A program made the position numbers and the translations under genes. The notes beneath the pieces were generated by a model that was not told the origin of the DNA, did not search any database, and saw nothing but the letters and a program-made list of their open reading frames with translations. DNA of 64,000 nt. Source: Caprella mutica. Taxonomy: Eukaryota > Arthropoda > Malacostraca > Amphipoda > Caprellidae. Every line of letters begins with the position of its first letter. The first letter of the stretch is position 1. Location: contig CANNZV010000422.1 of the NCBI GenBank assembly GCA_947561585.1, positions 248,994 through 312,993 of the forward strand, read 5' to 3'. Shown here piece by piece: positions 1-11,780 of the stretch.

Positions 1-477
1 ACATAAAAAATATTAATCATTAAAATAAAATAAATATTACTTACACCCACAATGTGTTAAGTGGCCACAAATATTCATTGCTAGAAAGGCTTTCATTGAC
101 ACTTCGTTAAACGCTCTCACCCCATCAATCCTAAGCTAATCCGCACCTCATTTACAATCAATCAAACTAAATAAAAACCCTACAAGCCAAACAATTGAAC
201 CCCACCTCATCTTAAATATTACACACGTAAAGCATGCACAGCGAAAACAAGCAATTAAATCATTGTGAGCGAGTCCCAGCCCGGGGCAATGAGCCCATAA
301 ACATCTAGCCCTTCAATGAGCTATTTGGTTGATAATTGTGGCAGAGGGGGGCATGGGATATCAAGAGAAAAGCCACTTATTGACTCATGCAGAAGCACTT
401 ACACCCTCAATGTCTTATCATTGAGCCAAAGCCAACGCTACTGTACGACCAAACTCTGATGTTCAAGAAATAGCACT
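1..477. other. AT-rich flank, no feature seen
   Basis: No convincing open frame, RNA gene or repeat structure was seen here. The stretch ends where a family A hairpin-element terminus begins. Confidence 0.4.
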
Positions 478-1000
478 AAGGTAAGTATAAGAATTATCTG
501 TCCTCGGTCATCCTCGGTACGTTAGTAACGTTATAAGGTATGCATGATACCTGAAGGTAAAATTATTATTTATTGATATCCATGATACCTGAAGGTAAAA
601 CTATTTTATTTTCTTTGGTATGCATGATACCTGAAGGTAAAACTATTTTATTTTCTTTGGTATGCATGATACCTGAAGGTAAAACTATTTTATTTTCTTT
701 GGTATGCATGATACCTGAAGGTAAAATTATTATTTATTATTAATTGATATCCATGATACATGAAGGTAAAATTATTTTATTTTATTTTCTTTGGTATGCA
801 TGATACCTGAAGGTAGTTTTATTTTATTTTATTTTCATAGGTATGCACGATACCTGAAGGTAAAACTATTAAATTATTCTCATTGGTATCATAGATAGCA
901 ACTAAAATCAAAATGATATAATCATTAATATTATATCAGTTTTTATTATATGACCGAAGATGTAAAACTGTCCGGTAATTGGTTTGGTTACCCCAGCACC
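478..1000. mobile_element. Family A hairpin element expanded by an internal tandem array
   Basis: The left end (AGGTAAGTATAAGAATTATC followed by CCTCGGTCATCCTCGG) is a decayed family A terminus. The right end (TATATGACCGAAGATGT then AACTGTCCGGTAATT, about 945-990) is the inverted family A terminus. The interior, which in other copies is a short AT hairpin, is here mostly a 42-bp tandem array. The exact ends are uncertain because both termini have drifted. Confidence 0.6.
538..880. repeat. 42-bp tandem array (GATACCTGAAGG unit)
   Basis: About seven imperfect units, each beginning GGTATGCATGATACCTGAAG and continuing with an AT-rich tail. Some units carry CCATGATACC in place of GCATGATACC, which matches the palindromic core of family A elements. 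The array therefore probably grew from the centre of the surrounding element. Confidence 0.85.
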
Positions 1001-1776
1001 ACCACCTCACAGGCTTATCTCCACACTCTGACCACTTTAGGTGCTAACGAAGTAGATTCCTGACAAAATGGCTTATCGATAGTTCTCGTGATTGTTTTTT
1101 CTGACAATAATTTGATTGATGGTAGGCTCGAGACAGACAGGACAAAATAGCTTACAGGGGGAGATAGAACAAACAACCAATGTGTTGCGAGGTGACAGCA
1201 GATTGGTTACATGAGCAATGAAGTAGAAAGAATGGGTTTGGAAGTGGTGAAATACATTCGATGATTGAAGAGGTGAGCTCTAGGACCTTAGGACACGAGT
1301 CCTAGCTGATCATTTTATAGGACAAGAGTTCCTCCTCACATATTCCTCCCCTATCTCACTTGCCAATAGGATGTACAAGGAGGTTAGTACAAGGAGGTTA
1401 GTATATAGAAGGTGTTACCAGTATCACAGATGATGAATGGTATCTCACCCTTGTTCCAATCCTCCCTACAGTACCCAGTTTGTAGGATAGGGTATAATTA
1501 GTGGACAAATAAGTGAATATCGATAGAATGGAGAAAGCCTTAGAGTAAATAACGTGTGTTCAATCAGTATATGATAATACACTATGGGCATTGACTTACA
1601 TTTCTAAAACATAGAATTTATAGCGTGATTTATTGTAGGATATAACTTGTAGGAGTGGAATTTAAGAGATGACGCCCTGTGGGATTTGAAATGTTAAATA
1701 GAGTAGTTTGAGTTACATCTAAGAATTTAGGAAATAATCTATTCGACGTTGCAATTGCAAATAAAAAGGACTTCGA

Positions 1777-1995
1777 AAAAGAAACATGTGACGGAAAGGG
1801 ACACAAGCACCGGTGGCTCCACTCTAGGATGTAAGAGGAAAATGAAGAGGTGATAGTAAATGAAGCATACGAGCCTACCTAACACAATAATTTCAGAGGA
1901 AAATGAAGAGGTGATAGTAAATGAAGCATACGAGCCTACCTAACACAAAATCTAAGACATCGTAGTTGAAAAGCATAACCCTATTGCTATCCTCT
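1777..1995 (+). repeat. SINE-like interspersed repeat, middle and 3' part
   Basis: Matches the copies at 35945-36290 and 60372-60795 from GTGACGGAAAGGGACACAAG through GTAGTTGAAAAGCATAACCC. A block of about 60 bp (GAGGAAAATGAAGAGGTGAT to CTACCTAACACAA) is duplicated in tandem within this copy. The 5' part (TTTAACGTCTGC) is absent. Confidence 0.7.
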
Positions 1996-2950
1996 AAAAT
2001 TCCAAGTAACGTTACAAAAATGGTAAAAAAGAAAATACATCCAAATTACAACAGTTCCAACATACATAAATGGAGATCTCTACGTACCACACTACCAATC
2101 TTCCAAATTAAAAATAGATAACTATATTCACTATACTAGTTACATAATGATACAAAATGTAGAACACTACATATGTATTTGAATAATTCGCACATTATGT
2201 TATGATGTAGCTGATGTAGCATGTAGTGGATGTAGTATGTAGCAATGCTGTCACTACATGATGATTTAGAGCCCCCTCATCTACAGTGGTTGTTTGTAGT
2301 AAGTACAACTCGTAGTCGTGTTCTAATAATCTTAGCTACTCTCAATTGAATAAATACCATTATATTAAACATGGCGATAAACATGAACACCAATAACATT
2401 GCCTCATTATTTAAACATTCGAAAATAATTCTAAATTGAGTAAATTAAAAGAAAGGGGAACAAATTAATTTTTTTAAATATAAATTTATAATGAAATGAT
2501 AGTTTAAAAATGTATTATCTTATATGGTAGATTCTGAGTATATTCCATATTTTCGACCTTAAAAAAATAAATAATCCTTATTGTAAAATTCGTAACTTGT
2601 TATATACTTTGAGATCGGTAATGTGGAACAGTCTGATAACTGGGAATGTACCCTATTGCTATTATGCAAATGTTAAAATTCATTAAACAGTTTTCATTAA
2701 TCAATATACCGATAAATGTTAACATTAACACATTCTTTACATACCCTTTAACGAAATAACAATTTGTTAGTTAATTAGGCAGGACAAAGTATTGCTAATG
2801 GCTTGTGAAAACATGTAGAATATTGTACATAGGACTTTCACACCTCATCAGCCGAGAAACTTCACCTTTGCTGAGGTGTACGAAAATAACACCTGAGTGT
2901 TAATGAGGTGAGGAGTGAAGAGCAAATCAACGGTCAAGAGGAGAAAATAG
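1996..2950. other. AT-rich sequence, no gene seen
   Basis: No supportable coding region. A short dyad (CACCTCATCAG and CTGAGGTG, about 2840-2880) lies just left of the 26-bp array and may mark its boundary. Confidence 0.4.
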
Positions 2951-4592
2951 TAACGTGCTGGTATAGAGTAAAGCAACAACGTGCTGGTAGAGAGTAAAGC
3001 AATAACGTGCTGGTAGAGAGTAAAGCAATAACGAGCTGGTAGAGAGTAAAGCAATAACGTGCTGGTAGAGAGTAAAGCAATAACGAGCTGGTAGAGAGTA
3101 AAGCAATAACGAGCTGGTAGAGAGTAAAGCAATAACGTGCTGGTAGAGAGTAAAGCAATAACGTGCTGGTAGAGAGTAGAGCAATAACGAGCTGGTAGAG
3201 AGTAAAGCAATAACGAGCTGGTAGAGAGTAAAGCAATAACGAGCTGGTAGAGAGTAAAGCAATAACGTGCTGGTAGAGAGTAAAGCAATAACGTGCTGGT
3301 AGAGAGTAAAGCAACAACATGCTGGTAGAGAGAAAAGCAATAACGTGCTGGTAGAGAGTGAAGCAATAACGTGCTGGTAAAGAGTAAAGCAATAACGTGC
3401 TGGTAGAGAGTAAAGCAACAAAGTGCTGGTAGAGAGTAAATCAATAGCGTGCTGGTAGAGAGTAAAGCAACAACGTGCTGGTAGAGAGTAAAGCAATAAC
3501 GTGCTGGTAAAGAGTAAAGCAATAACGTGCTGGTAGAGAGTAAAGCAATAACGTGCTGGTAGAGAGTAAAGCAATAACGTACTGGTAAAGAGTAAAGAAA
3601 CAACGTGCTGGTAGAGAGTAAAGCAATAACGAGCTGGTAGAGAGTAAAGCAATAACGAGCTGGTAGAGAGTAAAGCAATAACGTGCTGGTAGAGAGTAAA
3701 GCAATAACGTGCTGGTAGAGAGTAAAGCAACAACATGCTGGTAGAGAGAAAAGCAATAACGTGCTGGTAGAGAGTGAAGCAATAACGTGCTGGTAAAGAG
3801 TAAAGCAATAACGTGCTGGTAGAGAGTAAAGCAACAAAGTGCTGGTAGAGAGTAAATCAATAGCGTGCTGGTAGAGAGTAAAGCAACAACGTGCTGGTAG
3901 AGAGTAAAGCAATAACGTGCTGGTAAAGAGTAAAGCAATAACGTGCTGGTAGAGAGTAAAGCAATAACGTGCTGGTAGAGAGTAAAGCAATAACGTGCTG
4001 GTAAAGAGTAAAGAAACAACGTGCTGGTAGAGAGTGAAGCAATAACGTGCTGGTAAAGAGTAAAGCAATAACGTGCTGGTAGAGAGTAAAGCAACAAAGT
4101 GCTGGTAGAGAGTAAATCAATAGCGTGCTGGTAGAGAGTAAAGCAACAACGTGCTGGTAGAGAGTAAAGCAATAACGTGCTGGTAAAGAGTAAAGCAATA
4201 ACGTGCTGGTAGAGAGTAAAGCAATAACGTGCTGGTAGAGAGTAAAGCAATAACGTGCTGGTAAAGAGTAAAGAAACAACGTGCTGGTAGAGAGTAAAGC
4301 AATAACGTGCTGGTAGAGAGTAAAGCAACAACGTGCTGGTAGAGAGTAAAGCAATAACGTGCTGGTAGAGAGTAAAGCAATAACGTGCTGGTAGAGAGTA
4401 AAGCAACAACGAGCTGGTAGAGAGTAAAGCAATAACGTGCTGGTATAGAGTAAAGCAATAACGTGCTGGTAGAGAGTAAAGCAATAACGTGCTGGTAGAG
4501 AGTAAAGCAATAACGAGCTGGTAAAGAGTAAAGCAATAACGTGCTGGTAAAGAGTAAAGCAATAACGTGCTGGTAAAGAGTAAAGCAATAAC
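2951..4592. repeat. 26-bp minisatellite, about 63 units
   Basis: The unit starts TAACGTGCTGGTAGAGAGT and ends AAAGCAA. Point variants (GAGCTGG, GGTAAAGAG, AACAACG, AATAGCG) recur in blocks. A recognisable block with AACAAAGTGCTGG followed by AAATCAATAGCGTGC appears near 3415, 3834 and 4093, so segments of about 16 and 10 units were duplicated (higher-order structure). Because 26 is not a multiple of 3, all three minus-strand frames cycle through one 26-residue peptide. The long minus-strand open frames across 2848-4655 are by-products of the array. Confidence 0.97.
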
Positions 4593-4895
4593 ACTCTTTC
4601 TTAACCACGTTACCCATTCACAGGTAAAGTAGGTACATTTCGAAGGTTCATACATCGCTACGATATATCAATACGTCGTGACTCTTATATTGCAATGAAA
4701 GTCAAAAATCTTATTTGTTAGAAAGTTTTTGATGATAAACATCAGAAATATATGAGCCTACTATTGAAATGTGTGTGCAGTTCATGAACTATATAACAAG
4801 GTTAAGGCAATTAACGTGTTATGCCCTATATAAGAAAGAAAGAATAAAGGCTATTTGAACCTTTAGACTACAGAGGAAAGAGCATGTTAATAAAT

Positions 4896-5073
4896 AGGGT
4901 TGTGACCATATGCACTTAAAATCATAGATCCCAAGAATATCATAGACGAAACGAAATGAAATAGTATTGAATACTATATACCGCTGGTTTAGAATGATTT
5001 AATACTGTTTAATTCTCTCCGTCTATACTATTTTCCGGATCTATGATTTTAAACGCATATTGTCACAACCCAT
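4896..5073. mobile_element. Family C hairpin element (about 178 bp)
   Basis: The terminal inverted repeat begins GGGTTGTGACCATATGC and continues with AAAATCATAGATCC. The right end is its reverse complement, ending GCATATTGTCACAACCC. There is no open frame, so it is non-autonomous. A second copy is at 28868-29033 and a half copy at 38140-38238. The central ATACCGCTGGT stretch is conserved in all three. Confidence 0.85.
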
Positions 5074-5844
5074 ACTAATATGTATGATTTATATTTACTA
5101 TCTGAGATTATAATTATAGTTTAAATAAAATTAACCTCACTCATGACAAGTCTAAATGGAACTATTATGTTGTTTATTTGTATTACAATATTGATACCAT
5201 GCACTGTAAGTATACATACACATATAATATAGTAAAATATTAACATACAATAGAACATTATATTTTATTTATAATAATAAAAATACGTATAACACGTGTT
5301 TAAATATTCAAAAGATTCCAACTCAATTCCTGAATCTAAAGAAACAGAATCGTAACGGTGTTAGATGTGTACATGAAACAAACATGTTAAGGTCTTTTTT
5401 TCGCCTTATCTATTATCAGAAAGAACGTTTGTTTGTTTTGAGTACTGTGGACATTTATTTGTAATATCCTTATCTGTGGCCCTGGGCAGGGGCGTACCCT
5501 TTTTAACCCCTGAGTAACCACAGTGTCCCACTCTGCACGGAGCATCTAACAGCTTCATATCTGATACACCATCATCCCAAGTAGATATTGTTAAAACCTT
5601 CAAATTGCCTGCCTCAATTGCAGGCTTTTTTTTTGGGGGAGAGATCCGCTCTTTAGTTTTTTTTTTGTGAGATCGTCTCTTTTTGGCGCCGAAACTCACT
5701 GAGCAAATGTTCTATAGTCGTGGCTATGGCGCTAATTTATCGTACCTGGCTATACAGGATGGAGAGGATTCTATCGGTAACAAAAACAAAAGTAAGAGGG
5801 AAAGTGTAAGATGATGTGAAAAGTTTCTGGAGAAAATTTGAGAT
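5074..5844. other. AT-rich spacer with one doubtful short open frame
   Basis: A 97-codon minus-strand frame at 5406-5699 is GC-richer than its surroundings. Its N-terminal part is a Lys-rich patch produced by poly-A runs; its C-terminal part (APCRVGHCGYSGVKKG) has two Cys and one His. I recognise no family and see no splice or promoter context. It could be a decayed transposon or gene scrap. Confidence 0.2.
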
Positions 5845-6712
5845 GAAAACAACCATCAATTTTTGTAAATAAAGTGCATAGTGAAGGGTTGAAACAACCA
5901 TCAATTTTTGTAAATAAAGTGCACAGTGAAGGGTTAAAACAACCATCAATTTTTGTAAATAAAGTGCACAGTGAAGGGTTAAAACAACCACCAATAGTTG
6001 TAAATAAAGTGCACAGTGAAGGGTTGAAACAACCATCAATTTTTGTATATAAAGTGCACAGTGAAGGGTTATAACAACCACCAATAGTTGTAAATAAAGT
6101 GCACAGTGAAGAGTTAAAACAACCACCAATAGTTGTAAATAAAGTGTACAGTGAGAGGTTGAAACAACCACCAATAGTTGTAAATAAAGTGCACAGTGAA
6201 GAGTTAAAACAACCACCAATAGTTGTAAATAATGTGCACAGTGAAGAGTTAAAACAACCACCAATAGTTGTAAATAAAGTGTACAGTGAGGGGTTGAAAC
6301 AACCACCAATAGTTGTAAATAAAGTGCACAGTGAAGAGTTAAAACAACCACCAATAGTTGTAAATAAAGTGCACAGTGAAGGGTTAAAACAACCACCAAT
6401 AGTTGTAAATAAAGTGCACAGTGAAGGGTTGAAACAACCACCAATAGTTGTAAATAAAATGCACAGTGAAGGGTTGAAACAACCACCAATAGTTGTGAAT
6501 GAAGTGTACAGTAAAGAGTTAAAACAACCATCAATAGTTGTGAATAAAGTGTACAGTAAAGAGTTAAAACAACCACCAATAGTTGTGAATGAAGTGTACA
6601 GTAAAGAGTTAAAACAACCACCAATAGTTGTGAATGAAGTGTACAGTAAAGAGTTAAAACAACCACCAATAGTTGTGAATGAAGTGTACAGTAAAGGGTT
6701 ATAACAACCACC
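5845..6712. repeat. 45-bp minisatellite, about 19 units
   Basis: The unit begins GTGCACAGTGAAGGGTTGAA and continues ACAACCACCAATAGTTG then TAAATAAA. The first units have TCAATTTTTG where later units have CCAATAGTTG, so two unit types form left and right domains. The period is a multiple of 3, so each strand stays open: a 15-residue peptide on the plus strand (VHSEGLKQPPIVVNK) and a hydrophobic one on the minus strand. A decayed tail runs to about 6795. Not thought to be coding. Confidence 0.95.
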
Positions 6713-7017
6713 AATCGAAGAAATGGTGAAGGGTTATAACAACCATCAATCGGTATAAATAAATAAGCAGAAGGGTCATAACAATCATCAGAGTGTGGAA
6801 AGTGTTGCAGGCTGTAGTTAGTACATTATGGCCGTACTCTGAGCGTGTAACTCATCTGTTGATAATATCAGGCCATTTACAGACCAACTGAAGAAGACAT
6901 CATGAAATTAGGCTTTATTATAAGTATGAGCTATCAGCGCACTAAATTCGATGATTTGTAGTTAGGAGAGATAAGGCAGAGTAAGGGCGAGACTTAAACG
7001 CTATGTACTTACTGAGA

Positions 7018-7600
7018 AACTCTGATGAGGATATAGTAAATATATTAGATAAAAAGAAAGAAGAGAGTGATGAGAATATAGTATATATATTAGATATAAA
7101 GAAAGAGGAGAGTGATGAGAGTATAGTAAATATATTAGATAAAAAGAAAGAAGAGAGTGATGAGAATATAGTATATATATTAGATATAAAGAAAGAGGAG
7201 AGTGATGAGAATATAGTAAATATAGTAGATAAAAAGAAAGAGGAGAGTGATGAGAATATAGTAAATATAGTAGATAAAAAGAAAGAGGAGAGTGATGAGA
7301 ATATAGTAAATATAGTAGATAAAAAGAAATAGGAGAGTGATGAGAATATAGTAAATATAGTAGATAAAAAGAAAGAGGAGAGTGATGAGAGTATAGTATA
7401 TATATTAGATAAAAAGAAAGAGGAGAGTGATGAGAGTATAGTAAATATAGTAGATAAAAAGAAAGAGGAGAGTGATGAGAATATAGTAAATATAGTAGAT
7501 AAAAAGAAAGAGGAGAGTGATGAGAGTATAGTATATATATTAGATAAAAAGAAAAAGGAGTGTGATCAGAATATAGTTATAGTATATAGGTATATTAGAT
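7018..7600. repeat. Second 45-bp minisatellite, about 13 units
   Basis: The unit reads GAGAGTGATGAGAATATAGT, then AAATATAGTAGATAAAAAG, then AAAG. Plus-strand translation is the acidic/basic 15-mer EESDENIVNIVDKKK, open from 7003 until a TAG at about 7330. The sequence is unrelated by eye to the 45-bp array 300 bp to the left, but the period is the same. Confidence 0.95.
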
Positions 7601-8445
7601 AAAAGAAAGAGAAGTGTGATGCGAATATACTTAGAACACTATAATTTATTCATCACTATACATTTTTTATAATTGAATCATAGCTATTATTTTTTTAGAT
7701 GATTATACAGTTGAACAGCAGGCTGTGTGTGTAATACAGCAGAACATTATAAGGTAGTTGCCTTAAAAGGTGAAGATATATGCAAAGTATCTCTCCGATA
7801 GCATCACATAACAGTTTAGAGTCGGTAGAATAATTGTGCAAGGGGTTTATAAGGAAAAGAATTCGACATTGGACATGATAAAATAAATGTATTATGATAA
7901 CTATAACTACGGAAGATAGTGTTAATTAAAGGGTAGCTAGATATGTCTTATGTATATGTTAATGTTGATAATACAGTATTCCATTCATTACGTAGTTCAG
8001 AAATTTAGTTAAAACAATAAGAATATAAAACTAAATACCTCTTTATGTACAAAACATATTTCATCGGTAATTCATTCATTATAAAATCAATAAATCCCTT
8101 GTATTAATATTTATATATTAAATGCATTATTTTTACATGATATTCTTATAGCATATTTTTGAGAGCAACACTTTAAGTTGTTATGTTCTAGCTACTTAAA
8201 TCATAAGAAAGTTATACAGGTACAGACATAACACACGTTAATGAAGTCCCGTGGAAGTGGGTCACGTGAATTAGACGTGAAGGTACGAGAAAAAACACTA
8301 ATGAAGGCAAAGGAGATAAGACGGATGAAGGTAAATAGAAACAGTGACCAGTTCATACTAGAAAAAAGTGATAAATAAATAATTATTAAATAAATAAATA
8401 AATAATTATTAAATAAATGCCCCCTAAAAGCGATGGTAACTAGCA
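7601..8445. other. AT-rich spacer, nothing seen
   Basis: Runs of A/T, a short TAAATAAATAAT repeat near 8375-8415, and no supportable gene. Confidence 0.4.
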
Positions 8446-8595
8446 CTAGTTTCGAATTATCAGTCAGTTTCACATGTTCGGTCATATAAGAAAAAACAAT
8501 ATAATAATTATTTAAATGTAATTATTATAATATCGTTTTATCTTATATGACCGAAGATGTGGATCTGACCGATAATTCGTAACTTAAACTAGTGG
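8446..8595. mobile_element. Family A hairpin element (about 150 bp)
   Basis: The left arm has TTCGAATTATCAGTCAG and GTTCGGTCATATAAG; the right arm has CTTATATGACCGAAGATG and GACCGATAATTCGTAAC. The centre is AT-rich and lacks the GATACC module. The flanks read ACTAGT on both sides, a possible palindromic target. Confidence 0.85.
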
Positions 8596-8734
8596 AGTCA
8601 AACTAATGTTAAAGTAAATATATATCATACTAATGTTAAAGTAAATATATATGATATAAATATAGTTTGGATTGAATATAAAAAATATCATTAATTTATT
8701 AAATGCAATTCAGCATAGAACTAAAGTCTAGCCC

Positions 8735-9043
8735 CAGAGAGGAAGTTATGGTGGGGCCAAAGAAGATTAAGAGAAAGTTATGGTGGGGCTATAGAAGATT
8801 AAGAGAGAAAGATATCGTGGGGCCGCCATAGAAGATTAAGAGAGAAAGTTATGGTAGGGCCATAGAAGATTAAGAGAAAGTTATGGTGGGGCCATAGAAG
8901 ATTAAGAGAGAAAGTTATGGTGGGGCCATAGAAGATTAAGAGAGAAAGTTATCGTGGGGCCATAGAAGATCATGAGAGAAAGTTATGGTAGGCCCATAAC
9001 AGATTAAGAGAGAAAGTTATGGTGGGGCCATAGAAGATTAAGA
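8735..9043. repeat. 34-bp minisatellite, about 9 units
   Basis: The unit reads GAAGATTAAGAGAGAAAGTT followed by ATGGTGGGGCCATA. The first unit is preceded by AGCCCCAGAGAGGAAG. Isolated copies of the same core occur at 13671-13733 (inverted pair) and about 16513-16538, so the unit derives from a dispersed element. Confidence 0.93.
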
Positions 9044-9135
9044 GAAATCCCCTCGTAATTTTTTCAATTCAATAAGTTCATGTATAATGTAAAAGAATTT
9101 TAGGTAAGTTCTATTTGATCACTGTTTGACAGACA

Positions 9136-9296
9136 TAGTTCCAAGTTATCGAACAGTTCCACATTTTCGATCATAATAAAATATATAATTTAATTAATAT
9201 TTAAATACCTATAGGTATCATGGATACGAATTGAATAATGTAAATTCTTTTTCTTATATGATCGAAAATGTGAAACTGTCCGATAACTCAGAACTT
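9136..9296. mobile_element. Family A element, TTTTCGATCA subtype
   Basis: The left arm is AGTTCCAAGTTATCGAACAG then ACATTTTCGATCATA. The right arm is TTATATGATCGAAAATGTG then CTGTCCGATAACTCAGAAC. The core keeps one GGTATCATGGATAC half-module. Confidence 0.8.
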
Positions 9297-9527
9297 CTTC
9301 CACGATGCCCGATATCTGATGTCCAATTCATGCCCACTGTGCCCCGAGATAAGGATGGGGAATGGACCCTAGGGTCACGCCCTCAGGGTGTCTGACCCAA
9401 GGCCTACCTAAGATGGTATCTGGCTACACGGAAGATAGAGAAAGAAATTACAATAAAAAAAAAAATTTCGTTGGAAATATAAATGATAAGTTGATCTCAA
9501 TAACAGCCACTCTTAGAATTATTATAT

Positions 9528-9632
9528 AAACTGTAATGTAGTTTGTTGTATCCGCTAGTTTGTTGTAACACAAACTTAATGATTGTTTAATGACCTGGCA
9601 GGGGGATTGGGGGGGGGGGGGGGCGACAAGCC
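9528..9632. repeat. Interspersed repeat ending in a poly-G tract, copy 1
   Basis: Shares GTAGTTTGTTGTATCCGC, TAGTTTGTTGTA and TTAATGACCTGGCAGGGGG with the segment at 17007-17095. Both copies run into a homopolymer of 12 or more G. Two dispersed copies with the same ends suggest a small mobile element or its tail. Confidence 0.65.
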
Positions 9633-10579
9633 CCTCTATATTCATATATTTGATGTTATATCAGAAAAATATACAGTAAAAAGTGTCGGACCAATGCAGT
9701 GTCGGACCAATAGGGTGTCGAACCATTGAATAGTAACCCTTCAACGTATCTGACATAACGGAACTTAAATACCTTTTTTGTCAACTTTTGTCAATGTTAT
9801 AAAATGTCTAGAACAGATATATAAGTTCATCCAACCATGGTGGAATGAGTGGGGGAGATAATGGAGGTGGGGGTTTGATAAGGAGGGTGATTACGAAGAG
9901 AGGGGGGGGGGGAAGCATTCATTCATTTTATTTATTCTTCAAGTTATATTTTCCATAACTCTATGGATTTTCTTAGAGATATTACAGTGGATTTAACGCC
10001 AACCAATAATTAGAAATAGATAGATCTAAGATTTTTTTTTAAAGGCCCCCCTGCCAGAAGAAGCAGACCTTCTTTAAATAATTAAAAATAATTATAAAAG
10101 ATAGTCAAATTAAGTCGAAAATTAATTTTCAAAATAAATACTTCAATTTGAACAAATTGAGATTAACAAACATTTTCTTTGCAAATTCGAATATGGCTGA
10201 AAATTTTATTCATCACAATCAACAATCGCGTATAATTAGCATAGGTTGAACCATCTCATCACATTCTAGTTGGTAAGCTGTAGACAAACAACTTGAATAG
10301 GCAAATCACAAGGAACCTTTTTAGCAGTTTGATTGAGTGTCAGACCTGTAGTGATATAGTAATTTATAGAGTGGGTAAGACGTTAAGGAACCACTCCTGC
10401 AGTCAATAATATGGCACAGCTATTTTCATAAACAGAGTAAAGAATGATCTAAGTATAAGGAAATGAGCAAATCTGTTACTGTTAAACACAGTTAAATTAT
10501 AGTATAAAAAAAAAACGCTAAATACTGGTCGAAAGTTTTACAACTGTAGAACATGAAATTGATACCATAGGGTATATAG
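9633..10579. other. AT-rich spacer, no gene seen
   Basis: Contains a G-rich tract at about 9840-9915 (GGGGGAGATAATGGAGG, then a run of G). No coding region is supported. Confidence 0.4.
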
Positions 10580-10906
10580 TAAATAAATAGAGAAGTATAC
10601 TAAGTACAATATTGGAACATCCGAAAATATTATGAGTGACGTCACACAAAATATTTTCAATTTGTTTTTAAATAAATGTGCTATCATTCAGTTAAATGTG
10701 CATTTCTATGGAATTTATAACTTAGGTGCATAAAATTGTTTTTATCACGTTTTACATACACTCTATTCTCTTATAATATTCACCTAATAATACTTTTAAT
10801 ATTTGAGAGTACTCTGTGTGACGTCATTTGTTTACATCGTTTCTGAAGAACGGATCAAGTTCACCGTCAATGAATTCGAAATTTAGCATACTTCTCTATT
10901 TATTTA
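10580..10906. mobile_element. Family D hairpin element (about 327 bp)
   Basis: The left terminus is TAAATAAATAGAGAAGTATA and the right terminus is its near-exact reverse complement. Further in, both arms carry TGACGTCACACA or its complement (about 10634 and 10818), so the arms extend past 60 bp with gaps. There is no open frame. Family A begins eight bases to the right. Confidence 0.8.
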
Positions 10907-10913
10907 TTATGAT

Positions 10914-11105
10914 AGGGTAAGTTCCGAGTTAAGGGGCGGTTCCACATTTTCGATCAAATAGGGAAAAGAATATTATAACATTTTATCTCTGTAATAATAT
11001 TGGTATCCATGATACCTGCAGGTATTATGGATACCAATTAAAACAACGAGTTAAAAATTAAAATATTAATCTTTATATTTTTTCCTTATATGATCGAAAA
11101 TATAT
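10914..11105. mobile_element. Family A element, TTTTCGATCA subtype, right end damaged
   Basis: Begins AGGGTAAGTTCCGAGTTAAG. The core has GGTATCCATGATACC, TGCA and GGTATTATGGATACC, an almost perfect 34-bp palindrome. The right arm is recognisable only through TTATATGATCGAAAATAT, after which the match is lost. Confidence 0.8.
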
Positions 11106-11780
11106 GATTTTGTGTGTTGCCGAATATATCAATAGTATATATAACAAGTCGATTAAACCGGCCGATCGTATTTTATGATCCATTACGGTAAATACTAATG
11201 GTATTTTATCGTAAAATATTCTAAAACCATACATCGTCGGACATTAAATTGAATAATTAAATTAATTACGATTGAATTTTATTCGAAAATAGATGATCTT
11301 ACATCAATTGAATATAATCAGCAATCAAAAGTTGATGTAGTGTTCCAAGAGGTGTGCCTGTAGCGTCACATTTCATTGTGACGTTAGGAAGGCGTCACAC
11401 CCCTCTGTTACTGGTGTCACAGCCTTTACTGGAGGTGTTGAGACCATTCATTGTCAACACCTTTAAAAGGGAACAGCCAAAATAACACATAGTGCCACAT
11501 TAGTCATAATGCAACTAGAACTGCCACTCGTAGAGCGCACACCTTCACCAGCGCTATTTAATTTGACCCTAAATGACCTTGACCTTTGACCCGATCACTC
11601 CCAAAAATCTAATCAAATGGTTACTGGATAATGACCAATTGGCGTACTAAATTGCAGGCTATTTGGTTGAATCTTTTTAAATTATGCAAATAACAAGATT
11701 GTCATTAATTTGTGATAACAAGAATACAAATGAGTAAAGGCCCATCGAAACATGACCTTCCGAAATTTAGTGAAATTAAC
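11106..11780. other. Spacer with a TGACCTTTGACC repeat-like tail
   Basis: At 11563-11650 a segment with TGACCTTGACCTTTGACCC, AAAAATCTAATCAAATGG and AATGACCAATTGG resembles, from general knowledge, a motif seen in dispersed repeats of many invertebrates. I cannot assign it to a family. Short dyads involving GTGACG and GTCAC lie at about 11365-11465. Confidence 0.3.

Noticed and set aside
2848..4655. Minus-strand open frames of up to 406 codons with repeated LLSTSTLLLYSLPARYCFTL peptides
   Set aside because: They follow entirely from the 26-bp array, occur in all three minus-strand frames, and have no flanking gene structure.
5737..6714. 325-codon minus-strand and 201-codon plus-strand frames
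   Set aside because: A 45-bp period keeps both strands open; no splice, start or family evidence.
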